DNA of 64,000 nucleotides from Trachythela sp. YZ-2020 (taxonomy: Eukaryota; Cnidaria; Anthozoa; Malacalcyonacea; Clavulariidae): contig JADLSH010000315.1 in assembly GCA_016169945.1 (NCBI GenBank), positions 1 through 64,000 on the forward strand, in the 5' to 3' direction. The position numbers and the translations under genes are program-made. The notes under the pieces are model-generated. The model had not been told where the DNA came from. It saw only the letters and a program-made list of their open reading frames with translations, and did no database searches. This document shows positions 19,905-32,300 of the stretch, one piece after another (positions within the stretch are counted from its first letter, which is position 1; each line of letters begins with the position of its first letter).

Positions 19905-22034
19905 ATGTTTCACCTCCTGTTAAAAGTTCCATCGAATGATCTGTATAACCATTGACGCATTTATATTTATTTACAAACATCTGTGATAAAATCTTCTCTT
20001 TTCTAATGCTATCCAATTTAACGCAGTTAATGCTTCTGAAGACGAGGAGTATAACGGTTTATCCAATATAATCTTAGCGGCTTTGTTCTGAACAACTTGA
20101 ATGTTATTCATAAGTCCTGTATTGTTTTTATCATCCCAAACTACGTCTGCGTAGTCAAACAGTGGAAGAACCAAACCGTTATAAAACAGCATACGTGCTT
20201 TAAAAGGAAGTAAATACATAATTCGTCTTAAAAGTCCTAGTCTTTGATTAATTCTATTTGCTAAAAAATCAATATGATCATCCCACGTAAGATCTTTAGA
20301 GATCGAAACACCTAAATATTTAAAATTTGTTACACTACCTATATTATAATCTAAAATAGAAACAGATAAAGGTCCAATACTTCCAAGCCTAAGATTACTA
20401 CCAATCAGCATGCATTTGGTTTTTATTTAAATTTACGGTCAGTTTATTTGCGTTCAACCATTTAGTCACATTGAAGGGGTCTTCGTTCAGCTTCCTAGTA
20501 ATCTCCAAAGGGTTGGCATGATAACAGTAGATTACGGTGTCGTCAGCATACAAGGATACTTGTTGGACAATTTATCAATATTGATATTAAAAAGCAATGG
20601 TCCCAGAGTGCTGCCTTGTGGCACACCATGACAAACATGCAGGCAGTTCATCGGATAATTCATGACCGCAAGAAGTACGTTCTTTTCTGTTGCTGAGATA
20701 GGATTATTATTATTATTATGAACTATATTTCAACACGGTACAATTTCACCTTATAAAATAATTATGTACAAAGAAAAGAAAAAGGTGATCTTCCAACCGG
20801 CCGTGCTTACACTAGTAAAAATATGAATTACGATATTTACAAGAAGGTTATTATAACTATAGATAACAACAAAGGGAAAATGAATATGATACTTAATATT
20901 AACATGCACGTTTTATGTTAGATTTAAAATTAGCAAAGTTTCCGAGGACTTTTGTGATGAAGAAAGGTAGTTCCAGACTTCCGCCCCTCTATATGAGAAT
21001 GCATTTTTCATATTGTTTGTTTTTGGTTTAGGTAATGTCAAATTGGCTCTCGATTGTCTTGTGTTATGGTCGTGTACGTCACTAATATTTGTAAACATAT
21101 CACACAAATAATCAGGAACCATTTTGTTTTTTACCTTATACATGAAAATTGAAAGTTGTTGGATCCTTCGTTTTCGAGGTTGGGAACTCCTAGCTTACTT
21201 AATATGTCAGCTGATCGTGTCGTGTAATTCTCACGTGTGATTATTCGAAACGTCCTGCTCTGTAACTTTTGTAGTTTATCTGCTAATGTTTTCCTAGACA
21301 ACCCCACACTTGAGCACAATAATCGAAGTAAGGTTGGATTATGGATTGGTATATTGTTATTAGGGTATTGTATTCAATTGTATCTCGAAGTCGTCTGAGT
21401 ATACCGAGGCCTGAAGTGACCTTTTTTGAAATGTGTTCGACCTGCGCTGACCAGCTTAGAGACTCATCTATCATTAGGCCCAACGATTTTGTCGTTTTAA
21501 CTCGTTTAATTTCTAAATTACCAACATTGATAACCGGATCAAAAGTTACTTGGCTAAGCCTTTTCTTGGTACCAATTATCATATATTCGGTTTTACTGTT
21601 GTTTAAAGTTAATTTATTTGCGGATAGCCAATTTGCAACATTGTTTAAATCGCCATTCAATGTTTCTTCAATTACTTTAATATCATCACTTGTTGTTGCA
21701 ATTTGGGTATCGTCTGCAAACATGTCTGCTTTTGCCCTGTTTAGACACTTTGGTAAGTCATTGATGTAAATTAAAAATAGCAATGGGCCTAAACCAGAGC
21801 CTTGCGGTATGCCTGTTTTCATAATTCAAACCAATCAAGTGTGTTTGGAGATAATCGAAGATTTGACAATTTTGAAAGCAACATTCCATGATCTATTGTG
21901 TCAAACGTCTTCGTTAAATCAATAAATACAGCACCACATGATTTTCTCTGTTCCATGTTTTGTAGAACTTCGTCCGTAAAATTTGTCAGAGCAGTCGCGG
22001 TCGATCGTTTTGGCCTAAATCCAAATTGCCGATT
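19905..22034 (-). pseudogene. LINE RT relic (LINE A clade), copy 2, split by LINE C
   Basis: Duplicate of 10945-11967. The SDKDLTWDDHI, DYADVVWDDKN and C-terminal blocks lie at 19905-20411. Between 20411 and 20705 there are extra small deletions, including part of the sequence upstream of the YADD motif. The upstream RT blocks (FIDLTKTFDTIDH) resume at 21827-22034 after the LINE C insertion. Confidence 0.8.
20706..21823 (-). mobile_element. LINE C: 5'-truncated LINE inserted into copy 2 only
   Basis: Minus-strand LINE whose 3' end is an AAT/ATT microsatellite at 20703-20719. It encodes the RT from GIPQGSGLGPLLFLIYIND through MFADDTQIA, YMIIGTKKR and KSLGLMIDESLSWS to the tail (HNTRQSRANLTLPKPKTNN), with frameshifts near 21290 and 21135. 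The intact site survives at 11750 (GATAGGATTCAAACC). A 3-bp ATT repeat flanks the insert. Confidence 0.85.
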
Positions 22035-22036
22035 TG

Positions 22037-22483
22037 ATAGGCGGGACGGGACGAAAAACGTCCCGCTTCCATATAAACAGAAGGCGAAAAATGTTATAGA
22101 AATATGTTTATACAATCCCGGCTAGGTGGGGACGGGACAGTTACAGAGATCCCGCTTCTAATATAAATTTTATTGAGTGTTTATATGATCCCGCTTCTAA
22201 TATAAATTTTGTTGAGTGTTTATATGATACCGCTTCTATCCCGGCGTCCGTTGCCGGTGTCCAGCCTAGCCAAGACGAAGAATTCTCATATAAACACTAT
22301 CCTGGCCAGGCGGGATGAACTTTTCTTCTGAGCACGCGTCGTGATATGACGTCAAGCACTTAACTGGCTTCATCCCGGCAATGTATTTTGTCCATATAAG
22401 TTACCTACCTAGGCGAGTTTCCCGGCTGGACGGGATGAAAACGTCCTATCCCGCCTATAGACAAGATCATATAAACAGGCCCT
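22037..22483. mobile_element. MITE-1 copy 2
   Basis: Duplicate of 11969-12435 with small deletions near 22250 and 22395. It has the same GGCGGGA modules, the same doubled 39-bp unit and the same CAGGCCCT end. Confidence 0.6.
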
Positions 22484-22949
22484 AATAATATTGTTTGTGG
22501 CATTTCTATTTTAGATGTTGTGAACGTAGGCCTGAGAAAAAGCAAGCTTGAATTGTGCATAAATGATTCATTCAGTTTACCATCATGTCATCTTCTGATG
22601 TACATAAAATTATATGCCACAGTGACAAATATGAACATTGAAATTTAGGAATTTAGTCTTTTACAACATAATTTATATATTTGAACTGAGCATCTATTTA
22701 CATGTAATGTGTAACTCATGAATGAAAGCAAGCTTAATATATAGCTTTTTGCCATGGTACGTCCTACCATGTGGGCCTCCAACCTAGGAAACATTGGTAG
22801 TAGGGAACATTGAGACTAATGGATTACCAAAAACCTGAGCAGATACTCTGGCCAATTATTTATGGCTAATACTGGTTAGCTAACTAATATTAAAAGTCAA
22901 TAGCTGACACAAGTATTTTAGTTTGCTGATGCTACCGTATATGCCATGT

Positions 22950-23410
22950 ATTTGTTCACCAAGGTGAAGACACCCAATACACCCTTTCTTGTTTCAGAGC
23001 TAAGATCCAAAACAGATAAATCACAGTATGTGCTCTGCTGCCATTTCACAAACGAATGCCTAGTCAGATTGTCACTAATCAAGTCCAAGCACTTCTTGTG
23101 CGCAACTCATAAATATAAGCAGTGGTGTGGACAAAACATATCATATCAGTATACTGCATGGCCTAATAATTGATCGATCACTGACTTAAACATATCCTTG
23201 CAAATTGCCAAAGCAAGCAGCAATTACAATCTGAAAACATGCATTCATGGATCAATAATAAACCACCCGTTACTAGGGTCGAAATTGGAGAAATAGATTG
23301 TTACTTCAAAAACCTTGCGTCGACTCTCAGGGAACTGACATGAGACATGTATTGACACATTTGTATTTGTATAGTACCACGCATGCATGCACTATGATAT
23401 ATATTTTTTA
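22950..23410 (-). promoter_or_regulatory. Inverted, decayed promoter/first-exon unit, copy 2
   Basis: Duplicate of 12961-13390. Minus-strand start codon at 23044-23042, reading ATGGCAGCAGAGCACATACT then GTGATT, again lacking a donor G and hitting a stop. The box upstream reads TTTATGAG rather than TTTATAAG. Confidence 0.55.
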
Positions 23411-24616
23411 AATAGTGAACTATACAAAGGTTTGACATCTATACAAGTTAAATTACTTAAAATTTGAAAACAATCCTTTCTCATTTTAATTAACTGAAAA
23501 TATCCGGCTGCTTCAGTCTGTTCAAAAGAATGAAATAAAGATCTTTTCTATCTTTAACACCGCACGCTTATCAATTATCTATATAAAGACTGGCACAAAT
23601 GTGCCATATACAACCCATTGAAAACCGGTATATATTTCAACCCAGAAAAATTACATTCCACCTTTTTCAGCATTAAAGCGACGTTTATCTAGAATACAGT
23701 CACTCTGACAAAATTGATCAATTTTCAATCCATGTAATTTCGTGAACGATATATACAGCTGAACAATGCAATTATGGCTGCCCTTTTAAGGTCAAAACTC
23801 AAAATCGCGACTAAATCGACCTCCAATAGATACGTTCATTGTGCTTTTCGCACTTCGATGTCGAGGTTTCCGGTTGTAAGTTTTGACCTCAAACGACAAC
23901 GTCAATTGAATTAGCTGTCTATATATCTCCAGTATAGAATGTCAGTGGTGTTTTCAACGAAACAAAATCAGTTAAGTATATATTTAATTGGCTTTGCCGT
24001 GCATGAGACGGTATACCGTTAAATCAAAATTATTAACATAAATCCACATGCATGCTGTGAAAGGAATCTTTTCCAAGTATTTGGTTTTCACAGAACTAAA
24101 AATGAAACTGGATTTTTAAGTGCTATCTAACCTTAACCAGTAGGTAGTACGGACCTACTCAAACGGTAAATAACGTATTTACTTTTGTGTCAATCTTTAT
24201 AGATTGATAAGCAGTGTTAAAAATTTGAAAACTATATACTTTATTTCATTCTTTTGGACAGACTGAAAACAGCCGGAAATATTCAGTCAATTTAGATGAG
24301 AAAGAATTCTTTTCAAATGTTAAATGATTCAATTTGTAAATGAAAAGCTCTCACTGATATATGATAGAATGTATATTATAGGCTATAGCGCTCGGCAGCA
24401 CTACATACACAAATGTGTCAATACAAGTCTCACGGTTCCCCGTGAGTCGACTCAAGGTTTGGAAGTTATAACATTCTATTTCTCCACTCCCTACCCTAAT
24501 AGCAGTTGCGGTATATTTGATCGATGAATGCATGTATTCAGATTCAAATTGCTGCATATGCTTAAGTGAACGATTAATTAATAGGCCATGCAATATATGC
24601 ATTGTCCACACCACTG

Positions 24617-24709
24617 CTTATAATCTGCGCATTTGATAAGAAGTGTTTGGACCTGATTAGCGACAATCTGAGGCATCGCTTTGTGGAATGGCTGTAGAGC
24701 ACAAGTTTG
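24617..24709 (+). CDS. First-exon unit 3
   Basis: CTTATAA at 24617-24623, 65 bp of leader, ATG at 24688, exon 24688-24709, donor GTGAGT from 24710. Encodes MAVEHKF plus a phase-1 G, identical to unit 1 as expected from the segmental duplication. Confidence 0.55.
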
Positions 24710-26356
24710 GTGAGTAATCTGTATTAAATAAACATGTTATATAGCTTATACTGGTTAATACAAGTGATCGAAACGAAGAAAAGAGGCGTTGTCGCGCTAC
24801 AATGATGATCTTAAAATCGAAACTAAAGGAATTTCTATATATCATCCCCCAAATGGCACATGCAGGCACTCTTATTTTCCAGATCTATTTCTTCATTCCG
24901 AAACAAACCTTAACGGTCCTATATTTCCAAACAAACTCTCATCTAAATAATATCTGAGTATATTTTAATTGTTATATACAACGTTTGTAAACCTGTTCAT
25001 AAACAGTATTTGAATTAGGTGATTTCAAATTAGTAATACGAGCAACAAAATTGCTGGAACTTGCACCAAATAAAAACGCATATTAACTGTTGTATAAGTG
25101 CAAATAATGTGTGCGAATGTTGTATCATGTTTTGCTTAAGTGTAAGCGTTACAGGAAAGCAGCTTACGATCAACTTCAGAAATGTTGACGTTGATAAAAG
25201 AAAGGAACTAAACTATACATCCCTCAATCATTTCTCTCTATTTGCCTCCAAGTACTATAGACTACTAACTATACTGAAACAATTAACATTATTTTCTCAC
25301 TCGATTATCCACCATCGTCTGTATACGATAGTGAAACCCACCCGCTTGAACAAGATAACATAACGACAGCAGTATAGGAATTTTTATCCTTAATATAATT
25401 GTCATATTCTAGTGAAAAAGCAGAAAAATATAGTTTCATTTTCGCTAAGTCGTCTGGGAAAACAAGTTCTTAGCAACATTTCTATAAATTATATCCATGG
25501 ACACGCGGTTGGTAAATAAAGATATTATACTTCAAATGTCAATTGTAATTGTTATTAGTGTATTATCCGTAACATTTATGAATATTTGTGCAAAAGGTGC
25601 TTAAAAATCCAGTTTCATTGTTAGTTCTGGGAAAACAAATAGGCCTACTTGGAAAAGCATCTTTGTACAGCATACGGCATACTTATGGTAAATTCAATAT
25701 AATTAAATAATTGATTTGCTTTTTGAGAACACCGGCAGCACTGCACTGGATACATCGTTTATGGGTTAAACACCGGCAGCACTGCACTGAATACATCGTT
25801 TATGGGTTAAAAATAAATTCAAAATTATTTTCAGTTTTGTCAGACTGACTCCATTGCAGATAATTGAAATATCGTTTCAGTAATTATTAAAACCATATTA
25901 ATGACATTTTTCTGGGATGAAATACTGTATTTTCAATACGCTGTGCCATTCTTTATAACTGATAAGCAGTGTTAAAGATTTGAGAACTATAAAACAGATA
26001 CTTCATTTAATTTTTTTTGACAGACTGAAAGCAGTCGGAAATCGTCAGTCAATTGAGATGAGAGAAGATTATTTTCAAATCTTAATCGATTCAATTAATT
26101 TTGTAGATGAAAAGCTTTTATATAATTCCTACTTTAAAGAATATATATTATAGTGCATGGCATGCAATACTACAAACACAGATGTGTCAATACAAATATC
26201 ATGGTTCCCCGCGTGTCGACGTTGAAAGGAACGTTCATTTTCTACACTCTCCAGTCTCCACCTTAATAACGGGTGGTATATTTGGTCGATGAATGCATGT
26301 ATTCAGATTCAAATTGCGCTGTATTTTGGCAATTTGCATGCATATATGAACCACTG

Positions 26357-29300
26357 CTTATAAACTACACATTTGATCAGAAGTGCTTGGACCTGATTAG
26401 TGACAATCTGAGGCATTACTTTGTGGAATGGCTGTAAAGCATAGGTTTGGTGAGTAATCTGTATTAGATTAACATGTTATAAGGCTAAAAAGGTAATGCA
26501 AGTGATGTAAACTAAGAAAAGAGGCGTTGTCGCGCGTACAATGATGATCTTCAAATCGAAACTAAAGGAATTAATATTAATTTAGAATTTCCATATTTCT
26601 TCTCCCATATGGTATATACAAGCAATCTTATATCCCAAATCTATTCGATTTCTACACCAAAACAAATGTTAACGGTCCTAAATTCTCACAAACTCTTATC
26701 TATTATAACTTATTTACTCGAATCCATATTTTAAAAAAATGAGTAAATATTTTATGAACTGTATTTAAAGGCCAGCAACTAAATTGCTGCAACTTAATGC
26801 ACTGCATGTGTAGAACACTGAAAAACTAATTTGAACGCATATTAACCGTTGTGTAAGTATACTGACAACAATTATAACATTCTCACTCTGACAATTGTCG
26901 GCTGACTGCACCCATCTCCACAATGCACGAAAGTGAAACCCATCTTTATTTGCTTTACCAGTTCGTGAACGATGTTTATACCTGACACCATGACTATATA
27001 TAATATAGCTGTAAGATAACATATACGACAGCCTTATACTTATAGGAATTTTTAACCTCAATATTTCCATACATTTGTGAATAAGCGCAAAAAGAATCTC
27101 GTTTCATTTTCACTTCTGCTGGGAAAACACTGTCTTATAATATGTACAAAAGACCCCTATGCATTTGGCCAATTTTGAATTGGTGCATGTATTAACCTGC
27201 TTGTATATTTATATTTGTTCTAAAAACCACATAATTAATAATTGTTAAGTTTTTAGTTCTGAGAAGACAAATACTTGGTAAAAATTCCTTTCACGCCATG
27301 GGGTTTTATGCTACAGCAATTTGAATTGTAATTGTTGCACGCTTTGGTCTCTTAATGAAAATTTTTAAAATGCCATAACCATCTGTTTTTGTGATTTTGC
27401 AACAACATGCAGGACGTTCATATATGTTCATTTCGCAAAGCTTTTGATTCTTTAGTGATGTGAAGAGTATGGGTTGAGACAGAGGAAAACAAGGACCGTA
27501 AGGGATTGAGTCGATAAGAGAAGAACCCAATCTTAAGAACGCACGCATGAGCGCCCGCTCATATTTAATCAATAGAGACCTTTAGATTCAGGTTTACCGC
27601 AAACCTCTAACCGCCGTTTGACGTTAGCGGTTTGCCGTTTGCGGTTCGAACATTTTTCGACTTAGATTTGAAGTTCTTAGATGAACATTTTTCGACTTAG
27701 ATTTGAAGTCGACTCAGATGATGTTCTTCGAAGGATCTAAACGAGAAGTGAAATGCGCTTTATAAGTCTTAAAGTCTACCGAAGAATCAAGTGTTGATCG
27801 CCGCCATGTTGGATTTCGCTCCTCCAAGCGTATCATGTTCGAGTCAAAATAAAATGCGAAGAATCAACTATTTCGACTTCAAATTCGTCTTTCCTGCTAG
27901 AATAATAAGTACTGTGTATGCGCATGGTGTGGATACGTGAAACATTATATAAAAAAAACACAAATAAACCCTCAACAGGGAAATTACAAACGTGTAGACC
28001 CACCTCTTGACGTTCGAAACTCGCGTTGAAAACCTCAAACGTGGCGTCGGGATAGGGTCACGTGACCCGTAGACGTTAGCGGTTCGGCGTAAACCTCGAT
28101 CTAAAGGTCTCTATTTTTAAGTCGCGTATGCAAAAACGACTTGTAATAACATTCGCAATTATTCGTGTGTATTCAATTAAAATCCAAGTGGTTTTTGTAT
28201 GTTATAGGTGCGTATGATTGCCTGAATTTCAGGCAGGTTGTTCTTAATCCACTAGTTCTTTTATGCGAGTTTGAAACTATAGGTTGGGCAAACAAGTAGC
28301 CGTTGTATTGAAAAATGCGTTAATATATAAAATGTAGCTAGATTTTCTATATTACTAGACTGTCAGAGCGAAAATTAACTATGGGAAAAGGGTATTTTAG
28401 CGACTAACAGTAAAAGTGAACCTTAAATGATTAAAAATCATTTTGGGATGTGATAAATTGAATAATGAATCGATTTTCGGCCCCTTTTAGGGGACACGTT
28501 ATCGCGGGTGCTTATGTTGATTAAATACTAATATTATCATGAACCCTATATAAACTAAGTATACAAACGCCTTCTTTAAGCAATCTGATAACCAATATTC
28601 AATAATTATAATCAAAATTAATTTTTCCAAAAGCAATTATATTTACAAATATTGGTTGTCCACTGTTTTCTGTGTTGTATGAATGTCATATTTAATAAAT
28701 ATCCTACTTTATTCTTTTAAAGGTTATCTCATTTTAAGCTTCTGGTTTGTGGCTAGTGTTTATGCAGGTAAAGTTAGCTAGTAATTTGAACTGATTTTTA
28801 TGGCTGATGGCCTAGCCTGCATAGCAGGCGTTTGAAAGGGGAGGGTGGGTCGTTTCGCTTCTCCGATTCTCCCCTCTCCCCTCCGTTTCCCTCCCCCCCA
28901 TTTCAAACGCCTGCTACGCAGGCTACTGATGGCCTGCAGCTTGGAATTTCGTCGCCCGTTGATGAAATATGGGGGTGTTGCTACCACGGCTGGTTCTTAC
29001 AATATGCCGTTGTCTGATTATAATTCCGCCTCAATAATTTGTGTTTCGAATGTGACTCTACCAGGCTTTCTTTGAGTTTTTACCAATTTTTCCTGTATTA
29101 ATTAATGCTGGATCAATGAGCGATAGCCTTTTCAAGATCTCAAGGAAATGTACGTGCTTGTATAACTACATAGCATGCATAGCCTGGTCAGAAGCTCTTT
29201 GGTGGTTTTTAGTTCAACGAGGTCAAACAAATTAAAATTTAAAACTTGTTAAGCAAGAGCCCATATATATCATCAGTAATCTGCATTGCAAAAGAGGACA

Positions 29301-32300
29301 TTCCACGTGCTCGTGGCAAATTGCTAAATAGAACACGTATGACTCACTTACTATAGATTCATAAATTATTCATAATCCTATACTTATTCTAACCCAAAAG
29401 TGTTCGAAAAATTACTTGATGGTTAAATTTTTTCATAACAAAAATAACTATTTACTACATCAATGCTGAGAGCTTAATTCCTTAAACTTCGTAAATTCTC
29501 CATTTTCCCCCGTTATATTTCTAGTTCGGTCAGACAGTTGCGAGGGAAAATCACGTAAACATGACGGTATAAACGGTCAATCCTCCTGTAGCCTCGTCAT
29601 TGAACTATAAGTAAAATGAAATGCATAATAAGTCAGGGGGGGATAGCCGTGCATGATCGTCGCCATATAACCATGTAGGTAGTGCCAATCCTGTTTAGAA
29701 AATTATGTTGAAAAATATAGTTTTTAAATCCATAAATTTTGTCATTTTAACTTTCATTTAACTTTCATTTACGCTTTGCTTTTTTATTACAATATAATTT
29801 ATGTAGAGAAATATTAGATGTTTAAAGTTGATTTTCAACTTATTTTAACAGTTAAAATAAGGATTATAAAAGCTGACTTAGCTCCATATTCAAAGTGCTC
29901 ATAATGGCCAACAAGTAGGTGCGAAGCCGAAAATAAAATACCGAATCGTTCAGTACAAAATTAGTTTGGGGATTGTCAAAATGTTTTCTAGTATATATTT
30001 TTCTGAGTTGAAGAAAAAAGTTCGCTTCGTCACTAATCATTTTTTGCAAAATACGAAAGTGACACCCTCCACTTTCTGCCAGCAGATAAATGTAAAACAG
30101 CCAGATCCAATTGTAAAACCACGTTTGAATCCAAATAAAAAAGTATTTTTCTTGCAAAATTTCGGTCAAAACAAACTTTAACAGAATTTTCCTCACTCCT
30201 CAAAACTTTCCTCAGTCCTTTTGAATATTCAATTTCCCGCGCGTTGGCTTCAATCAATCATAGGACTTGATCATAGGAGTTAGCGTTCCAGTTAAATGAG
30301 TTCGGTTAATTCAACGAGGTTAAATCAACCCAAATTCCTTGTTAGATCTGTTCAAAATATGAAATAGCCCGGCAGAAAATTGGGTGGGCATGATGGCATA
30401 GACAACAATGAAGAGCCGATAAATGGACAAATGAACGAACGAATGAATGAGTGAACGAATATGAATAAATGAACGAATGAATGAAGGAATGACTGTAAAA
30501 TTACTATTATGAAAGGTTAAAAAGACACCATATTTAGGTTCATCCATAATTATCAACATTTTCACAAGCGTATATACAAACCGTACGCTGGACGGAAGAG
30601 GTAAATAGCCAGTGCACGCTAATTATTAAAATGTTGAACTATAGACCCATCATTATCAGTCCTGGCAAAGTTCTGGATTCAACATTTAAGAGTACGCTTT
30701 GAGAGGGAGAGGGTGCATGGCGTACTCTCTGTACCCTTGTAAAATTTTGCTTGTAATAATTATGGGTGAGCCTTAAGTTGTATCATACTAGAAAAGCATT
30801 CCCGCCAAACAAAAGGTAATGAGCGAAATATCTTGTTTTTCATAGGCTCTTGTCTGACGACTACATATCTCACAAGTGCCAGCGGGACCATAAGAGGTCC
30901 AGGGTGGCCTTCTCAATACCCAAACAATGCCGCGAAATGTTGGCGTATTTATGCTCCGTTCACTAACCATGTGGTTAAACTCACAATTAATACGCTCAAC
31001 ATGGAGACTTGTAGTAGGTGCAGCTGTGATTCAATAGAGGTGTTTAATGGTCATAACCAATATTCATCAAGCTTTGGCAAATTTTGTACCGGAAGTTGGA
31101 GGATGACTTCTTCTGGTCGGTATCTTTACGTGAAGTTTACGTCAGACTTCGCTCGAAACGGGGATGCTTTCACAGCGTCCTATATTACAGTAGCAAAAGG
31201 TAAGGGTAATGTTGCTCTGATCCCGGGCTGCCCAAGGCTACCCGTGGAAGCAAAACCCCCCTGCACGTGGGTAGGAGATTGGGAGACCGTTCCATATATT
31301 ATGGAGCGGCGAAAGGACAATTTCATTGATATCTATACAGTATGTTCGCAGATTATAAAGAACACCGGCTTAGGGAAGAATGGTTGTCTGATACGGTAAT
31401 GAACGCGTTGCTCCTTATATCGTTGAGTTAAGCCTACTAAGGATGATGGAGGATAGGGTATTGTTACTTGATGGGTGACTGCCCTGTTTTGTGCTTGAAA
31501 ACTCATGCAAGTAAATTTGAGCTTGGTTCTCTCCTGTACTTCGATAGCTTCTCCGGGTACTCCGATTTTCCGCCTCAAAAACTAACCCTAGGTGAAGCCG
31601 AGGAGAAGAACTAACTGCGACGAATTGAAATCAAGTCCAGTCCGAATTTCAAGTTTTGGAATGATATCTTATACTCATAATCATTAATAAAGTTATAGTG
31701 AATTAATAGTCCAGTAGGAAGACTGTATTAATTTTGACCCAGTCTGAAGACTATACTAATTTTGACCCAGTGTTAAGGCTATATTCATTTTGACCCAATC
31801 CTAAGACTGTATAAATGTTGACCCAGTCTTAAGACTGTATTAATTTTGACCCATCTTCAGACTACATTGAATTTGACCCATTGAGTATGAGACGATTTAG
31901 GCTAATATTTTAGAGAGTGAAATATTAGCATTTTGCTAAATTTTTAACTGATTTTTTTTCTTTACATTGACAGATAGTTCCAACAACAACAACGACAACA
32001 TTGACAACAACAACAACAACAACAACAACGACGATGATGATGATGATGACAATAAAGGTAGCAGCAAGAAAAGTAAGTTTTGGTGTGACGTCATAGTTGG
32101 GTGTTATTCTTGAGTAATTAGCAATATGGACCATTCATAAATCGTCGCCAATTTGAAATTATTTTGAGCATTTAAATTGTGTCCCTCCAATTTAGGTAGG
32201 AATAAGTAAAAAGTAGGAATTTTTTTCGAAATCCTTACTATGGCAGTAGTACGGATCCTAGTCGGAATTAGTATGAAAATGGAAATTTGCATGAAAATTG

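Larger units (their letters stand above)
16993..26678 (+). repeat. Segmental duplication, copy 2 (about 9.7 kb)
   Basis: Colinear with 7966-16992. Differences seen: a LINE C insertion at about 20706-21823, loss of about 95 bp inside ORF2 near 17614, a small deletion near 19770, loss of about 65 bp near 24140, loss of about 275 bp near 25135, and scattered substitutions. After AACGGTCC at 26678 the sequence continues into unique DNA (TAAATTCTCAC), which shows the original right flank. Confidence 0.9.

Noticed and set aside
31200..31399. Read-through extension of the CUB exon to a stop at 31399
   Set aside because: A strong AAAAG|GTAAGG donor ends the domain, and the next predicted exons match in phase. 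A secreted isoform using this stop remains possible but unsupported.
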